From contig CM072522.1 of the NCBI GenBank assembly GCA_036898135.1, positions 34,422,451 to 34,486,450 of the forward strand: a stretch of DNA of 64,000 bases. The letters run 5' to 3'. The notes beneath the pieces are model-generated. The model searched no databases. It was not told the DNA's origin and saw only the letters and a program-made list of their open reading frames with translations. This stretch comes from Oncomelania hupensis. Taxonomy: Eukaryota > Mollusca > Gastropoda > Littorinimorpha > Pomatiopsidae. The translations under genes and the position numbers were made by a program. This document shows, piece by piece, positions 44,488 to 54,966 of the stretch; the stretch's first letter is position 1; every line of letters starts with the position of its first letter.

Positions 44488-46186
44488 ATGGCCGCTTTAC
44501 CGCCTTGTTTATCGCTTGTACGGCAAACAGAAAATAACATTGTTGGCACTGTCGACAACGAAGAAGATGTGAAGGTGATCCTGGATTTCTTTCAAAGGTA
44601 GGCATTACAGATGCAAGAGAAGGTAACTCTTCCAAGCGGATCGAGATTTCCGGGAAACCTAACTCTAATTTTACCGCTGATACCAGGGTCAGATTACGGT
44701 CTCAAACGGCTATGTATAGTGGTTCTTTCTAAAACAAATGACTAATAACGAAAGGGGAGACATTGGCGCAGGACTGCAACTACCTTTTTTGGGGGAGCAG
44801 CGACAACTTCGTAAAATTAAAATTTTATTTCTCTTTATAAAAATTGCATGCCTGTAATTTATGTTTTATTATGTAGCCTGATTTTTTTAAAGAACTAATA
44901 CAACAAAAAAAAAGTACACTTTCTGCGCGTAAAGCCTTTCAAAATGTAACAAAATTAAGTCCCCACGACCAATAGTTACGCCCCTTCCGGTTCGTCGCCA
45001 TTTTGTTTTCATTCGTTGTCAGACCCACTTCGGCCTTGATTGATACTATCAATGATAGAAGTCGTGCGTTGCACATAAAGCTATGTCAACACCAGAGGTG
45101 AACTAACTAATTATCGAGTGAGTTAGGCCTACTACTAGTAATATTACTACAATACTAGTAGTAGTAGGTTATGAAGTTATTCTTGTACATCACTGCAATA
45201 CGGCAGTAGTAATAATAATAGGTCTGTAAGGGGGTTAATGTTGCTTGATTGCCAACAGGTACCATATATAAATTAGACTAATAATGTTTTATTTTTGTTT
45301 TGTATTTTAATCCAGAACTCTCAACAAGAAGATAATCTTGTCGACCAAGCTCTTGAACTTTAAGAAATTACGAGCAGTCCCTTTCAGTTCCAAGGCCTTG
45401 CCAATAACACACTGGCCAGTACACAAAATGAAGAAAATACAGAAGAGACACTGTGTATATCGAATGTCATGAGTGGCAATCCCCAGAAGATGATGTGAGT
45501 GAAGACACTGAAGTTCAATAAGTGTCGACTCCTAGACTTGAGCAAAGGATTAAATTTGGTTAATGAAATAAAAGATGATGGATTGTAAGTAATTATATGT
45601 AGTTCTTATGAAGCCATTGGACAGTAGTTAATTCCTGAAATGATGCATTTGTGCACCTTCAGTGTTATTTCATATCATCATGAATTAGGAAAACCATTTA
45701 CTTAATGGCCTAACTTTCTCAGTGTTACTGAGTTTGTTTTGTAAGACAATTATACTACAATGTTTACATAATCATAAAGGCTGCATATCATGCTGTCATG
45801 CAATGTAAACTTTGTTTTTGATTTCACAGTTAAATTTCGATACGACAGACAGTGACATTGACCAGGACATCATTCCTCCAACACCTCCTACAGCTTGGTC
45901 TGGCAGGTTTATCACAGGTTCAGGTTCAGATCCAGACATAGTCTCAGCTTCCGCCTCAAGCACAGTAAGTTCGGGTATTTGTTTTCATTAAACTCTATGC
46001 ATAGTTCACATCATTCCCATTAGATTGAAAATACAATTACATATTATTATGTAATTAAGGTTCACAATAAATTTTAATATTATTTCTGTTTGTTATTACA
46101 AATGCCAGGTTCCCGTGCTTGAGGTAAGTAAGCGTGATATTTCTGTTCAGGTGGCTCCTGAAATGAATGTTGCCATGGTGTTTTAA
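44488..46186 (+). CDS. Array gene copy 3 (units C/D)
   Basis: Exon 1 44488-44597 (MAALPPCLSLVRQTENNIVG), with gtaggc donor, and exon 2 from 45316 are intact and identical in protein to copy 1 (88-residue two-exon frame ending at 45470-45472). The terminal exons lie in unit D at 45830-45964, 46109-46123 and 46151-46186. Together with copy 1 this is the best candidate for an expressed copy. Upstream it keeps the 103 bp inverted repeat next to the start. As in copy 1, the frame relation of exon 2 to the terminal exons is unresolved. Confidence 0.5.
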
Positions 46187-46320
46187 ACGCTCAACTTGTA
46201 TAAATATACTATGTCAAAGGCAAAAAAATTGGGTGACCGGACGATGGCGCGGAAAAGAGGTAGGTTTGCCAAAGAGGGGGGTATGAACAATCGTGGAAAG
46301 AATAACATCCCCAACCGCCA

Positions 46321-46631
46321 ATGGATAGAAATAAAGTTGAACTCTTGATGCAAACTGTTTTAAGGCGCCTGTTTGACTTTTTTTTTTTTTTTGGATGATT
46401 GTGTGTGAAATGGAAACTGCAATCCTCAATATCATGAAAGGTGCCTACATTGCAATAAAACTAACATTGAAAGAACACAAAGATTTTCCTGACCAAGCTG
46501 ACTGGAAGAGAGTGTCTGTGGCTGCATCCTTCATTTCTCCCACCTTACAAGCTACATGTAGGCGAAATAGAGATAAAAACGTATAATTTAATGCTTGATT
46601 CTCTTTCTTTTGTCTCCCAGATTCCTGTTAT
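46321..46631 (+). CDS. IAP-like locus 1, exon before the RING (partial)
   Basis: After unit D stops, the sequence matches 52618-52930. A T run ends in an acceptor-like site and a frame reads METAILNIMKGAYIAIKLTL and FPDQADWKRVSVAA to a stop at 46583-46585. A donor at ACAT/gtaggc (about 46557) would join in phase to the RING exon that begins after tctcccag at 46620. The protein family of this part is not recognised beyond its position before an IAP-type RING. Confidence 0.4.
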
Positions 46632-48983
46632 TTGATTGAGAAGTACATGGAAACGATCAAGCGGAGGATGTGCAGGATTTGTATGAATAAGGAGATCAGT
46701 GTGCTGCTTGTGCCTTGTGGCTGTCTTATATGCTGTGAATTAAACCTCCTCTCAGCAGGTGTCCCCGCTACCGCTCCGCCATCCGCAAAATATTGTGCAC
46801 CCAACTGCCATAAAAATAAAACGGAGGAAAAGTTGGTTTTTTTTTTGTTTTTTTTTTTTGTATTTTTAAAAACGCAAGACCCGGAGGTGGCAAAAATATT
46901 TCAGGCCACAATTGGAGGGAAATTTGCACCACTGCTTATTTTGGGGGCAGGCGAAGTAGATGTCAACACCATGACCAATACCTTCAACTCAGCTGTAACA
47001 GATGCCGCCACTGAGATCCTTGGCAAGCACCGACCAAAGAAGAAGCCGTGGATCACACCTGAACTTTTGGATCTGTGTGATAAACGAAGAGAGTTAAAAA
47101 AGAAAAAGAACACCTCACAGGGAGCTGATGTCTACCGAAAAATCAACAATGACATCCGAAAAGGCATGCGCACAGCAAAGGAGAACTGGATAGAAGATCA
47201 ATGCCAGGAAATAGAGAACAATCTGAACAAGAACAACAGCAAGAAGGCCTACCAGACTGTGAAGCGGCTGACAAGTGTTAAACAGCCCAAAGTCTCCACT
47301 ATCCAAAGCAAGTCTGGCATTTGCCTTACAGAAGAACAAGAAGTCTTGGACAGATGGACAGAGTACTGCTCTGACCTTTACAACCATACACCAAATGGAG
47401 ACCCATCAGTTCTAGCATGTCCCGAGAGCAGAGAAGAAGAAGAAATCCTCCCAATTCTCCGGGAAGAAGTTGAGGCAGCAGTGCAATCGCTGAAGAAAGG
47501 GAAGTCAGCGGGAGTGGACAACATACCAGCGGAACTGCTACAAGCAGGAGGAGAAGCGATGACTGATGCTCTCACCACTATCTGTAACAAGATCTGGCAG
47601 AATGGGGAATGGCCTACACCATGGACCCAGTCGCTTGTCATCACTCTTCCTAAAAAAGGTAACCTTCAGGAGTGTGAAAATTACCGCACCATCAGCCTCA
47701 TCAGCCATCCCAGCAAGGTCCTCCTGAAAATAATACTCAACAGGTTGAAACCACAAGCTGAACAAATCATAGCTGAAGAACAAGCAGGATTCATGGCAGG
47801 GCGAAGTACCACTGAACAGATTTTCAACCTCAGAATAATCTGTGAGAAATACCTACAGCACCAACAACATCTATATCATGTGTTCATAGACTTCAAGAAG
47901 GCATTTGACCGAGTCTGGCATGCAGCTCTATGGGCAACCATGAAAGTGTACAACATCAGCCCTAAAATCATAGAAGTCATCAAAAGCCTGTATGACAAGG
48001 CTACCAGTGCAGTCCTCCATAACAGCGTCATCGGGAACTGGTTCAGAACAACAATCGGTGTGCGTCAAGGATGCCTACTCTCTCCAACACTCTTCAACAT
48101 CTTCCTAGAGCGCATCATGTCAGATGCTCTTGCAGATCACGAAGGCACAGTCAGCATAGGGGGCAGAGCAATCTCCAATCTTCGTTTTGCGGATGATATT
48201 GATGGATTGGCTGGAGAGGAACAAGAACTTGAACAGCTTGTACAGAGGCTTGACACCACCTCCAGAGCTTATGGAATGGAAATAAGTGCAGAGAAGACCA
48301 AAATGATGACCAACAACACCAATGGCATCAACATGGACATCAAAGTACAAGGCCAATCCCTCAACACAGTGCACAGCTTCAAATATTTAGGAGCCATTGT
48401 GTCAGACAATGGGTCTCGACAGGAAGTCCTCTCCAGGATCGCACAAACAACTGCTGCCCTGACAAGGTTGAAGCCCATTTGGAAAGACAGAACCATCAGT
48501 CTACATTCCAAAGTAAGACTGCTGCGATCTCTGGTCATCTCCATCTTCCTATATGCTTGCGAAGCATGGACCCTCACAGCAGATCTCCAACGAAGAATAC
48601 AAAGCATGGAGATGAGGTGCTACAGAAGACTTCTGTGCATTTCCTATACCCAACACATCACCAACGTTGAAGTCCGACAGACCATCACACAAGCCATTGG
48701 ACAACACGATGACCTGCTCACAGTGGTGAAGAAACGGAAACTCCGATGGTATGGCCACGTCACCAGATCATCAGGCCTTGCAAAGACCATTCTGCAAGGC
48801 ACAGTGCAAGGAGGTAGAAGAAGGGGGAGACCGAAAAAGAGGTGGGAGGACAACATTCGAGAATGGACTGGTTTGACACTGAGCGAAGCCATGAGGGCTG
48901 CTGAGGACAGAGAAAGATGGAGTATGCTGGTTAAGCGATCATCTGTGGTGCCCCTACGACCTTCGGGTTATGGGACAGGATAG
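46621..48983 (+). CDS. RING/reverse-transcriptase fusion frame
   Basis: From the acceptor at 46620 one frame is open through 48983, about 787 codons. It begins as an IAP-type RING exon (KRRMCRICMNKEISVLLVPC, then GCLICC). It diverges after residue ~37, runs through a low-complexity Phe-rich piece coded by a T run (46838-46860), and then is an RTE-like LINE ORF from about DPEVAKIFQA onward. The LINE part has a linker (KKPWITPELLDLCDKRRELK), RT motifs FIDFKKAFDRVWH, VRQGCLLSPTLF and RFADDIDGLAG (residue ~520), and a C-terminal GRPKKRWEDNIREWTGL domain. The endonuclease is missing. First ATG 46647. Expression as one protein is unproven; the openness may be chance plus recency. Confidence 0.6.
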
Positions 48984-48990
48984 GATAGGG
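46870..48990 (+). mobile_element. RTE-like LINE, 5'-truncated, intact RT frame
   Basis: The insertion starts around 46868-46880, just after a T-rich stretch, in the part of ORF2 behind the endonuclease. It continues to the stop at 48981-48983 and a short gatagg-repeat 3' end (about 48980-49000), the kind of tail typical of RTE-clade elements. RT and C-terminal region are uninterrupted. Related dead copies are at 15926-16790, 62891-62935 and 63019-63195. Clade naming (RTE/BovB side) is from recalled family resemblance. Confidence 0.8.
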
Positions 48991-49466
48991 ATAGGATTTT
49001 TAAAAAAGTGTGTATGGATACGACATGATATACTTTTATCTAGCCCTATCTGTGATTGGTTAAGGCTATGTGTGCATGTTTCTGCATTTATGTATGGACT
49101 CGCGTATATATTCGATGTTTCATTGTATTCAGTGTGTATGTGCAAGTTAATCTAAACATGATTATCACTATGTTACTATTGTGTGTATTATGTATTATAC
49201 ATTGTATTGACAGATTATTTAGTGTGTAGGCACACATGTGAAGAAATCAGACTGGATTTCAAAAAGGAAGATCGACAGTAGATCATTTAGTAAAAATCAC
49301 GACTCATATTAAAAGGCAATTTGCTAAAAGAAAGAGTGTGCTAGCAACATTTTTTTATATCACCAAAGCATACGACAGAGTTTGGCATGCTCGATTATTA
49401 TACAAACTGAAATCAATTGGTTTATCTGGCCATATGTATAATTATATTGGCACGTTTTTAAAAGAT

Positions 49467-49502
49467 CCGCTGGACCTAAAGCAATAACCTTGTATTGTAT
49501 TG
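49467..49502 (+). mobile_element. 36 bp N1 LINE insertion with 11 bp target duplication
   Basis: ccgctggacctaaagcaata plus accttgtattgtattg is exactly the last ~25 bases and tail of N1, flanked by ttttaaaagat on both sides (49456-49466 and 49503-49513). It interrupts the N2 RT frame between motifs A and B. It is a target-primed insertion that stopped almost at once. Confidence 0.93.
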
Positions 49503-51060
49503 TTTTAAAAGATAGAAATATAAAGGTAAAAGTAGGGAATTCATATTCGTCAAGCTATAAGACTAATATGGGAATTCCACAGGGATCTATAATTTCTCCG
49601 CTTTTATTTAATATATTAATTATGATTTACCAGGAGTATTAAGCAATAAAGTGTCACTTGTTCAATATGCAGATGACTTAGCAATATGGATGAATGTAAA
49701 TTTAAAAAGGAAAACATCTTTGTATGAAATAAAATATATAACTAAATTATATCAACAAGAAATAAATAATATCAGTCATTATATGAATCAAAATGGTCTT
49801 GAGTTGTCTATAGAAAAAACTTGGTACTATTTAATCATGGTCAGGAACCAAGACAATTTCCAAAATAAAAAATAAAAAATGAAGAACTCAAGTATGTGAA
49901 AGAGGTTAAATTTTTAGGCGTATATTTAACACGCAAACTAACATGGAAAAGACATATAAAATATTTAATACAAAAAGCTATCAAAAGTTATAATTTAATG
50001 AAAATTATTAACAGACAAAAATGGGGACAAGATGTAAAAACATTGATTCATTTAGCTTCTGCTTTAGTGAGATCTAAATTATTATACGGACAGGAAGCGT
50101 TCTTTTCAGCCCCAAATGCTATCTTAAAAAATTACAAAGTTTAGACAGTAAAGCAATAAAATTAGCGCTAGGGGTCCCAATTCATACAAAAACTATAGAG
50201 GCATATAAACTATTCCCCTTGATGAATGGAGAAAGTTAGCATGTGCCAAATACATAATAAGAGCAAGTGCAGTAAACAACAGTACTATTGAAGAACTGTT
50301 TATCCGATCCGATACAGCTTTTCCCAAATATGCCCAAAAGGTGTACTCTTTTCAAACAATAGGTACCTTTGCGAAAGATCTTATTCAACCAGAATTAATG
50401 CATATTGAAAATTTACAAAAAAAAAAATAATTTCACCAGTACCTGCTTGGGAAATTGCAAAGGCAAATTATGACATTCATTATTGTAATGTAAACAAGAA
50501 TCATAACGCACAATTCACGGCGGTTGAAGCACGACATCATATGTATGAAAAGTATTCTGGACATTTGAAAATATATACCGATGGATCTGTTTTTGAAACA
50601 GGTGAAGCCGGATCAGCGTTTGTAATACCGGATTTTAATATATCAGAATCCTATTATTTGGGTAAAGGATATTCCATTTTCACTGCTGAATTAATTGCGA
50701 TATTAATGGCTCTTAATAAAATTTCAAATCTAGCTTTGAGTACATTTAGTATAGTTATTTGTGTAGATTCTATGTCTGCTTTGCTGGCACTGAATTCAAA
50801 TTGTTATGGTGCAAGAAAAGAAATTATTTTAGAAATTATAAATACTATTAATAGTTTGATAACTAACTGTACTCAGGTGAACTTTTGCTGGATTCCATCA
50901 CATTGTGGATTTCTTTATAATGATTGGGCTGATAATGCTGCAAAACTCGGTGCTTCAAATATTAACTCACAGGCAATAACGATACCATTATCGTCTAAAG
51001 AAATTCAAAATTCGATAGAAAATAAATTTATGAAAGCGTTTAAATTCAATCTGAGTTATG

Positions 51061-51251
51061 ATACAATACAATACAAGGTTATTGCTTTAGGTCCAGCGGA
51101 CTCTTCCGAGCCAAATCAGGACCAGAGAGATGTTATCTTAAAATATTATAAAATGATTCAAGTCTTAAAAAACAAGCCTGTTACTCTTAAATACACAAAC
51201 AAACTTTCACATGACACCTCTTTAAGAGACTTCTTTAAAACTGATGTATTA
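51061..51251 (-). mobile_element. ~190 bp N1 3' end in the N2 LINE
   Basis: Minus-strand N1 tail and 3' UTR (plus strand atacaatacaatacaaggtt to actgatgtatta), inserted after the RNase H of N2. The host frame runs through it by chance to 51275, then N2 coding resumes in another frame at about 51278. 5' truncated inside the 3' UTR. Confidence 0.9.
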
Positions 51252-51537
51252 GTGGAATTACCAGATCAGTTTTAAGCATGGCACATAGAATAATACTAAA
51301 CTCAATTAAAACAAAATATTGTAAAAATGTTAACTGCATATGTAATGAAAGTGTATCTTTGAAGCATGTATTACTTGAATGTAGTTATATTCGTCTTTTT
51401 TTGCCCACAGATTTACAAACTATGAGTTCTATTGACAACATCAGTTTTGATGTGAGCGTTAGGTTGGCCAAAGCTTTAATTGATTCTCCAGTAGCTCGGT
51501 TCATTTGATTAGTTAATTTAATTTAATTTAATTTAAT

Positions 51538-52196
51538 GTGGTGTGTGAGTGCGCATGTATGCGTGCATGTGTGAATGCGTGTGTGAATGCGTGTGTGAAT
51601 ATGAATGTGCGTCTTATCATTTTGATGAAGAAGACGTTAATAAAACAACCAACCAACAAAGAAACAGGGACCAAAGACATCAACCCCAAAGCCCAAGACC
51701 CGACATGCCGTGGAATTGCAGAGGGAGAAGTGGCGTCAGAAAAAAGAAGAGCAAATGAAAAAATGGACGTCACAACAGTGGAGAAGTCACAGGGGAAAGT
51801 GTGCTGCAAATAGTCAGGACCGACGTGACAGATCATGTAAGCATGGTTTTATGAAAAATTTAAGGGGTAGGGTTGCCTACTAGTCCACTTATGTCTGTGT
51901 GAATGTGTCAAATATCAATCTACTTTGTGTAAATTATATATAGATGTTTGTTTTTCGATTTTAGAATGATTGTTTAAGCTGGCTAGTACTTCTGAGGTCT
52001 ACAGGAAACGATAAAGATAGAAATGTACAAAATATAAGTAGCTTCCTTTATCTGACCATTGTTCTGATCAATGCTTTCCATTTATTTGCAAGTTAACCAT
52101 TTGTCTTAATGTGTTCATGGAGTATGTTGAAAATTATTATCAATGGTTGCTTTAAACAGCACCTTTGAGCAGTTATTATGCACTAAATTTGTACAA
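51538..52196. other. Spacer with GT/GAAT-rich repeat, no gene called
   Basis: gtgtgtgaatgc repeats at 51540-51600, then unremarkable AT-rich sequence. Short overlapping open frames in both strands at 51540-51840 share no domain I know; aataaa occurs at 51640. Confidence 0.4.
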
Positions 52197-52545
52197 TACA
52201 ATACAAGATTATTGCTTTAGGTCCAGCGGACTCTTCCGAGCCAAATCAGGACCAGAGAGACGTTATCTTAAGATATTATAAAATGATTCAAATCTTAAAA
52301 AACAAACCTGTTACTCTAAAATACCCAAACTTTCACATGACACCTCTTTAAGAGTCTTCTGTAAAACTGGTGTATTAAAAATATAATCTCTTTCTTCAAT
52401 CAAACCACTAAATTCAGTCCTATCAATAAAATCCAAACTAAACAAAACATGTCGATATGATTTATATGCGATAAAACAAACCAACATCATGTAAAAATTG
52501 AAACAGATGTTGACCATTACAAACTTTAAAAATCTGTTTTTAGGG
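52197..52545 (-). mobile_element. N1 LINE, 3' end only
   Basis: Starts on the plus strand with acaatacaatacaagatta (tail), continues through the 3' UTR and the last codons of ORF2, and is truncated at about 52545. Diverged a few percent from the full-length copies. Confidence 0.9.
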
Positions 52546-52919
52546 TTTTATGATATAGCGTCTTTGAATGCCTATCATCTTGGAAATATCAATGTTCATA
52601 TAATTTTTTTTAATGTTTTGGATAGAAATAAAGTTGAACTCTTGATGCAAACTGTTTTGGGGCTCCTGTTTGACTTTTTTTTTTTTTTTTTGGATGATTG
52701 TGTGTGAAATGGAAACTGCAATCCTCAATATCATGAAAGGTGCCTACAATGCAATAAAACTAAAATTGAAAGAACACACAGATTTTCCTGACCAAGCTGA
52801 CTGGAAGAGAGTGTCTGTGGCTGCATCCCTCATTTCTCCCACCTTACAAGCTACATGTAGGCGACATAGAGATAAAAACGTATAATTTAATGCTTGATTC
52901 TCTTTTTTTTGTCTCCCAG
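52546..52919 (+). CDS. IAP-like locus 2, exon before the RING (partial)
   Basis: Close paralogue of 46321-46620. The frame reads METAILNIMKGAYNAIKLKL, FPDQADWKRVSVAASLISPT and stops at 52883-52885. A T run (52674-52690) precedes it as in locus 1. If spliced at ACAT/gtaggc near 52858, it joins in phase to the RING exon beginning at 52920 (SCYLLQKYVEAIKRRMC). Confidence 0.4.
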
Positions 52920-53116
52920 ATTCCTGTTATTTGCTCCAAAAATACGTGGAAGCGATCAAGCGGAGAATGTGTAAGGTGTGCATGAATAAGGAGATCAATG
53001 TGCTCCTTGAGCCTTGTGGCTGCCTTATATGCTGCAACACCTGCGCCTCACTTCTCATCAGGTGTCCCCGCTGCCACTTCACCATCCGCAATATAACGTG
53101 CACCCAATTGCCATAA
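52920..53116 (+). CDS. IAP-type RING finger, terminal exon (locus 2)
   Basis: The acceptor tgtctcccag ends at 52919. The frame reads SCYLLQKYVEAIKRRMCKVC, then MNKEINVLLEPCGCLICCNT, CASLLIRCPRCHFTIRN, and stops at 53114-53116. This is a C-terminal RING of the kind found in inhibitor-of-apoptosis and related E3 ubiquitin ligases: CKVC, PC, CxxC and CPRC supply the zinc ligands. The usual His in PCGH is a Cys here (PCGC), also in locus 1, so it is inherited. The RING is complete and terminal as expected. BIR repeats are not in the window. Whether the gene is alive is unknown. Confidence 0.65.
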
Positions 53117-53118
53117 AA

Positions 53119-53186
53119 TCAACATATATCAACTATATGCTGATGTGTCCGGGGACGTTAATCTACTATAACATAACATAACATAA
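53119..53186 (+). mobile_element. 68 bp ATAAC-tailed retroposon
   Basis: Inserted after the RING stop; the paralogous locus 1 reads gccataaaaataaaacgg without it. Target duplication cataaaa at 53112-53118 and 53187-53193. Body tgtccggggacgttaatcta, tail of ataac repeats. Probably the last bases of a LINE or SINE also represented at 8934-8990. Confidence 0.8.
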
Positions 53187-53193
53187 CATAAAA

Positions 53194-54744
53194 ATCAAAC
53201 GGAGGAAAAGTTTTGATATTTTTTTGTTTTTAAAAAAAATGTCTTTATGATATACTTTTATTTAGCCCAAGTTTACAGGCAGAAATTATTAACTACATTT
53301 TTATAAAATAATCGAATTTTCAGATTTATCTACATCCATCTATATTATTTATTCTTTTATTTATCACTTTTTAAATCTATTCCTTAATTTACTGTTTGTG
53401 CAACGCGTGGATTTGCGTTACATATTTAAACAAACTAATAAAATGAGTGTGTGCGTGTTTATCTGACTTTCAGTTTAAAATTGCATGTTCTCTCTGTTTA
53501 CTCTAAATTTTCAACCCCTTGGGGTCATGAGCAATCTTGCCACTGTAGATTGTTCTAACCTATACAGGGAAAAGTGAAAGCCCCAGTTGAAAACCTGTCT
53601 TTCCTTAATAGGCATGACCGATTCACTGCGGCAACAGTACCCCTGTTGGAGTGCCGGGGGTTTCAGTATAAATAGTATCCCCACTTTCTGGAAATTTGGT
53701 GCTTTAAATTCCCACTGTCGCTGTCCTTCTCATTTGCTCTTTCTCATTCCTGCTCTGTCCTATCAATCTGCTATACTATCTTCTTCTTCGCTAGATCAGT
53801 GACCTACCTTTTTTCTTGAAAACTCTTCCTGGACAAGACTCCTTGTTTGTGTATGGGGTCTGTTGGATCAGCTTGGGAATGTTGGACGCTTTCTGCCGGG
53901 TGGTCACTAGGGCTTCCTATGATGTTATTATTTAGCAATATAGGCATTTTATATGTATGTGTTTTGTTGATAATTTATGTTTGTATTCTATTTTGTTTTT
54001 GTAACCGGGGGTTTGATTAGTTGGGGTAAAGCCTCAGCCGTCCCCTGCGTGGGATGTCTTTATTGTAAAGTGACTGGCCGGTGGAGGGCATTAAATTTTC
54101 CCACTAGAGTTGTTTCAGCAGATCCTTTATGCGGATCGGGGGTTGTCGCGAAACGAAACGCTCGCGAGTATTTTTATTTTTCCAAGTGCAAATTGTTGTA
54201 TAGAGTGCCTGTGGTACATTTAGAAATATGACGTCAATTTTTCTGCGTGTCAATCGCCATTTTTTTATTCCTGGAAAAGAATAAAATGGACGATTTTTTT
54301 CGATAATTCTTTTGTGTGAAAGATTGTGATTAATGCCAATAATAAAGTTTTAGGGAAAGAAAAGAGGTTGTGAACTATTAATTTTATAAAATATAATATT
54401 TGAGGTGATAGGTCATTTGTTTGCGTTGGGAAATTTTCATTGGTTGTTATAATGATAAAAGTATGGTAACCTTAGTAAAATGAAATTGAGGCGAAATCGG
54501 TTAGGAAAACTGAAGAATCAGTTGGGAGAGAGATCTAGACTGGACAGGGAGGATTCTACCCAAGCTCCGAGGCAACTTATTCTGTGGGGTGCCAACGACA
54601 GTTTAGCTGGAGGCTGAATATTGTCTGATGTGGTTGGGCCAAGAAGATGAGTTGTTCCTCAGCGTTTGATCAGCTTTAGCTGAATTCTGGCACCGTAGGG
54701 TAAATATTTTGATTTTTCTTCATTCAAGATAATTTCCCAAGAAG
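53194..54744. other. Gene-poor stretch, no feature assigned
   Basis: AT-rich, with a tataaatag box at about 53666-53675, a pyrimidine-rich stretch after it and several short frames, none with recognisable domains (the longest, 53977-54231, looks random). An aataaa is at 54338. It might be part of an LTR or a noncoding transcript, but I cannot support either. Confidence 0.35.
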
Positions 54745-54966
54745 ATTGATAAGTGTGATAATTTGTTCATTGAATATATGTATTTTCCAGAGGAGAAAAA
54801 TAGTTTGTTCATTGAATGCATTTGTTTTCCAGAGTAGTGAGATAGTTTGTTCATTGAATGCATTTGTTTTCCAGAGGAGGAAAAATAGTTTGTTCGTTTG
54901 AATGCATTTCTTTTCCAGAAAAAGATAGTTGGTTCATCTAAATGCAGTTGGTTTTCAGGGGACTGA
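54745..54966. repeat. ~50 bp minisatellite with splice-acceptor-like ends
   Basis: Four to five diverged units of the form gtttgttcattgaatgcatt followed by tgttttccag and a purine-rich piece. Starts at about 54763, 54809, 54849, 54891 and 54927. Each unit contains ttttccag, an acceptor-like string. Confidence 0.8.

Larger units (their letters stand above)
25628..46320 (+). repeat. Tandem array of ~4 kb gene/TE units A to D
   Basis: Units begin at cagaagatgatgtgagtg: A 25628, B 30851, C 35221, D 45484 (partial, ends 46320). After removing the Helitron from A (1282 bp) and the LINE from C (6107 bp), lengths are about 3.94, 4.37 and 4.15 kb. Sequence identity is very high along the whole length. 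Length differences come from a ~190 bp segment missing in A (after 29718), a 232 bp insert in B (34042-34273) and homopolymer changes. D breaks at 46320 where it meets an IAP-like locus. Confidence 0.92.
49238..51537 (+). mobile_element. Second RNase H LINE (N2), broken copy
   Basis: Plus-strand frames give TGFQKGRSTVDHLVK, TKAYDRVWHARLLYKLKSIG, MGIPQGSIISPLLF and VQYADDLAIWM (RT), then KEVKFLGVYLTRKLTWKRHI, and RNase H (IYTDGSVFETGEAGSAF, FTAELIAILMALN, CVDSMSALLAL, WIPSHCGFLYNDWADNAAKL). The end is a CICNESVSLKHVLLEC cluster. It is AT-richer than N1. Several stops and frameshifts (near 49630, 49875, 50144, 50220, 50430), a motif A Asp replaced by Tyr (FFYITKAYD), and N1 insertions at 49467 and 51061 make it dead. 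It ends with tttaa repeats at 51509-51537. Confidence 0.88.
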
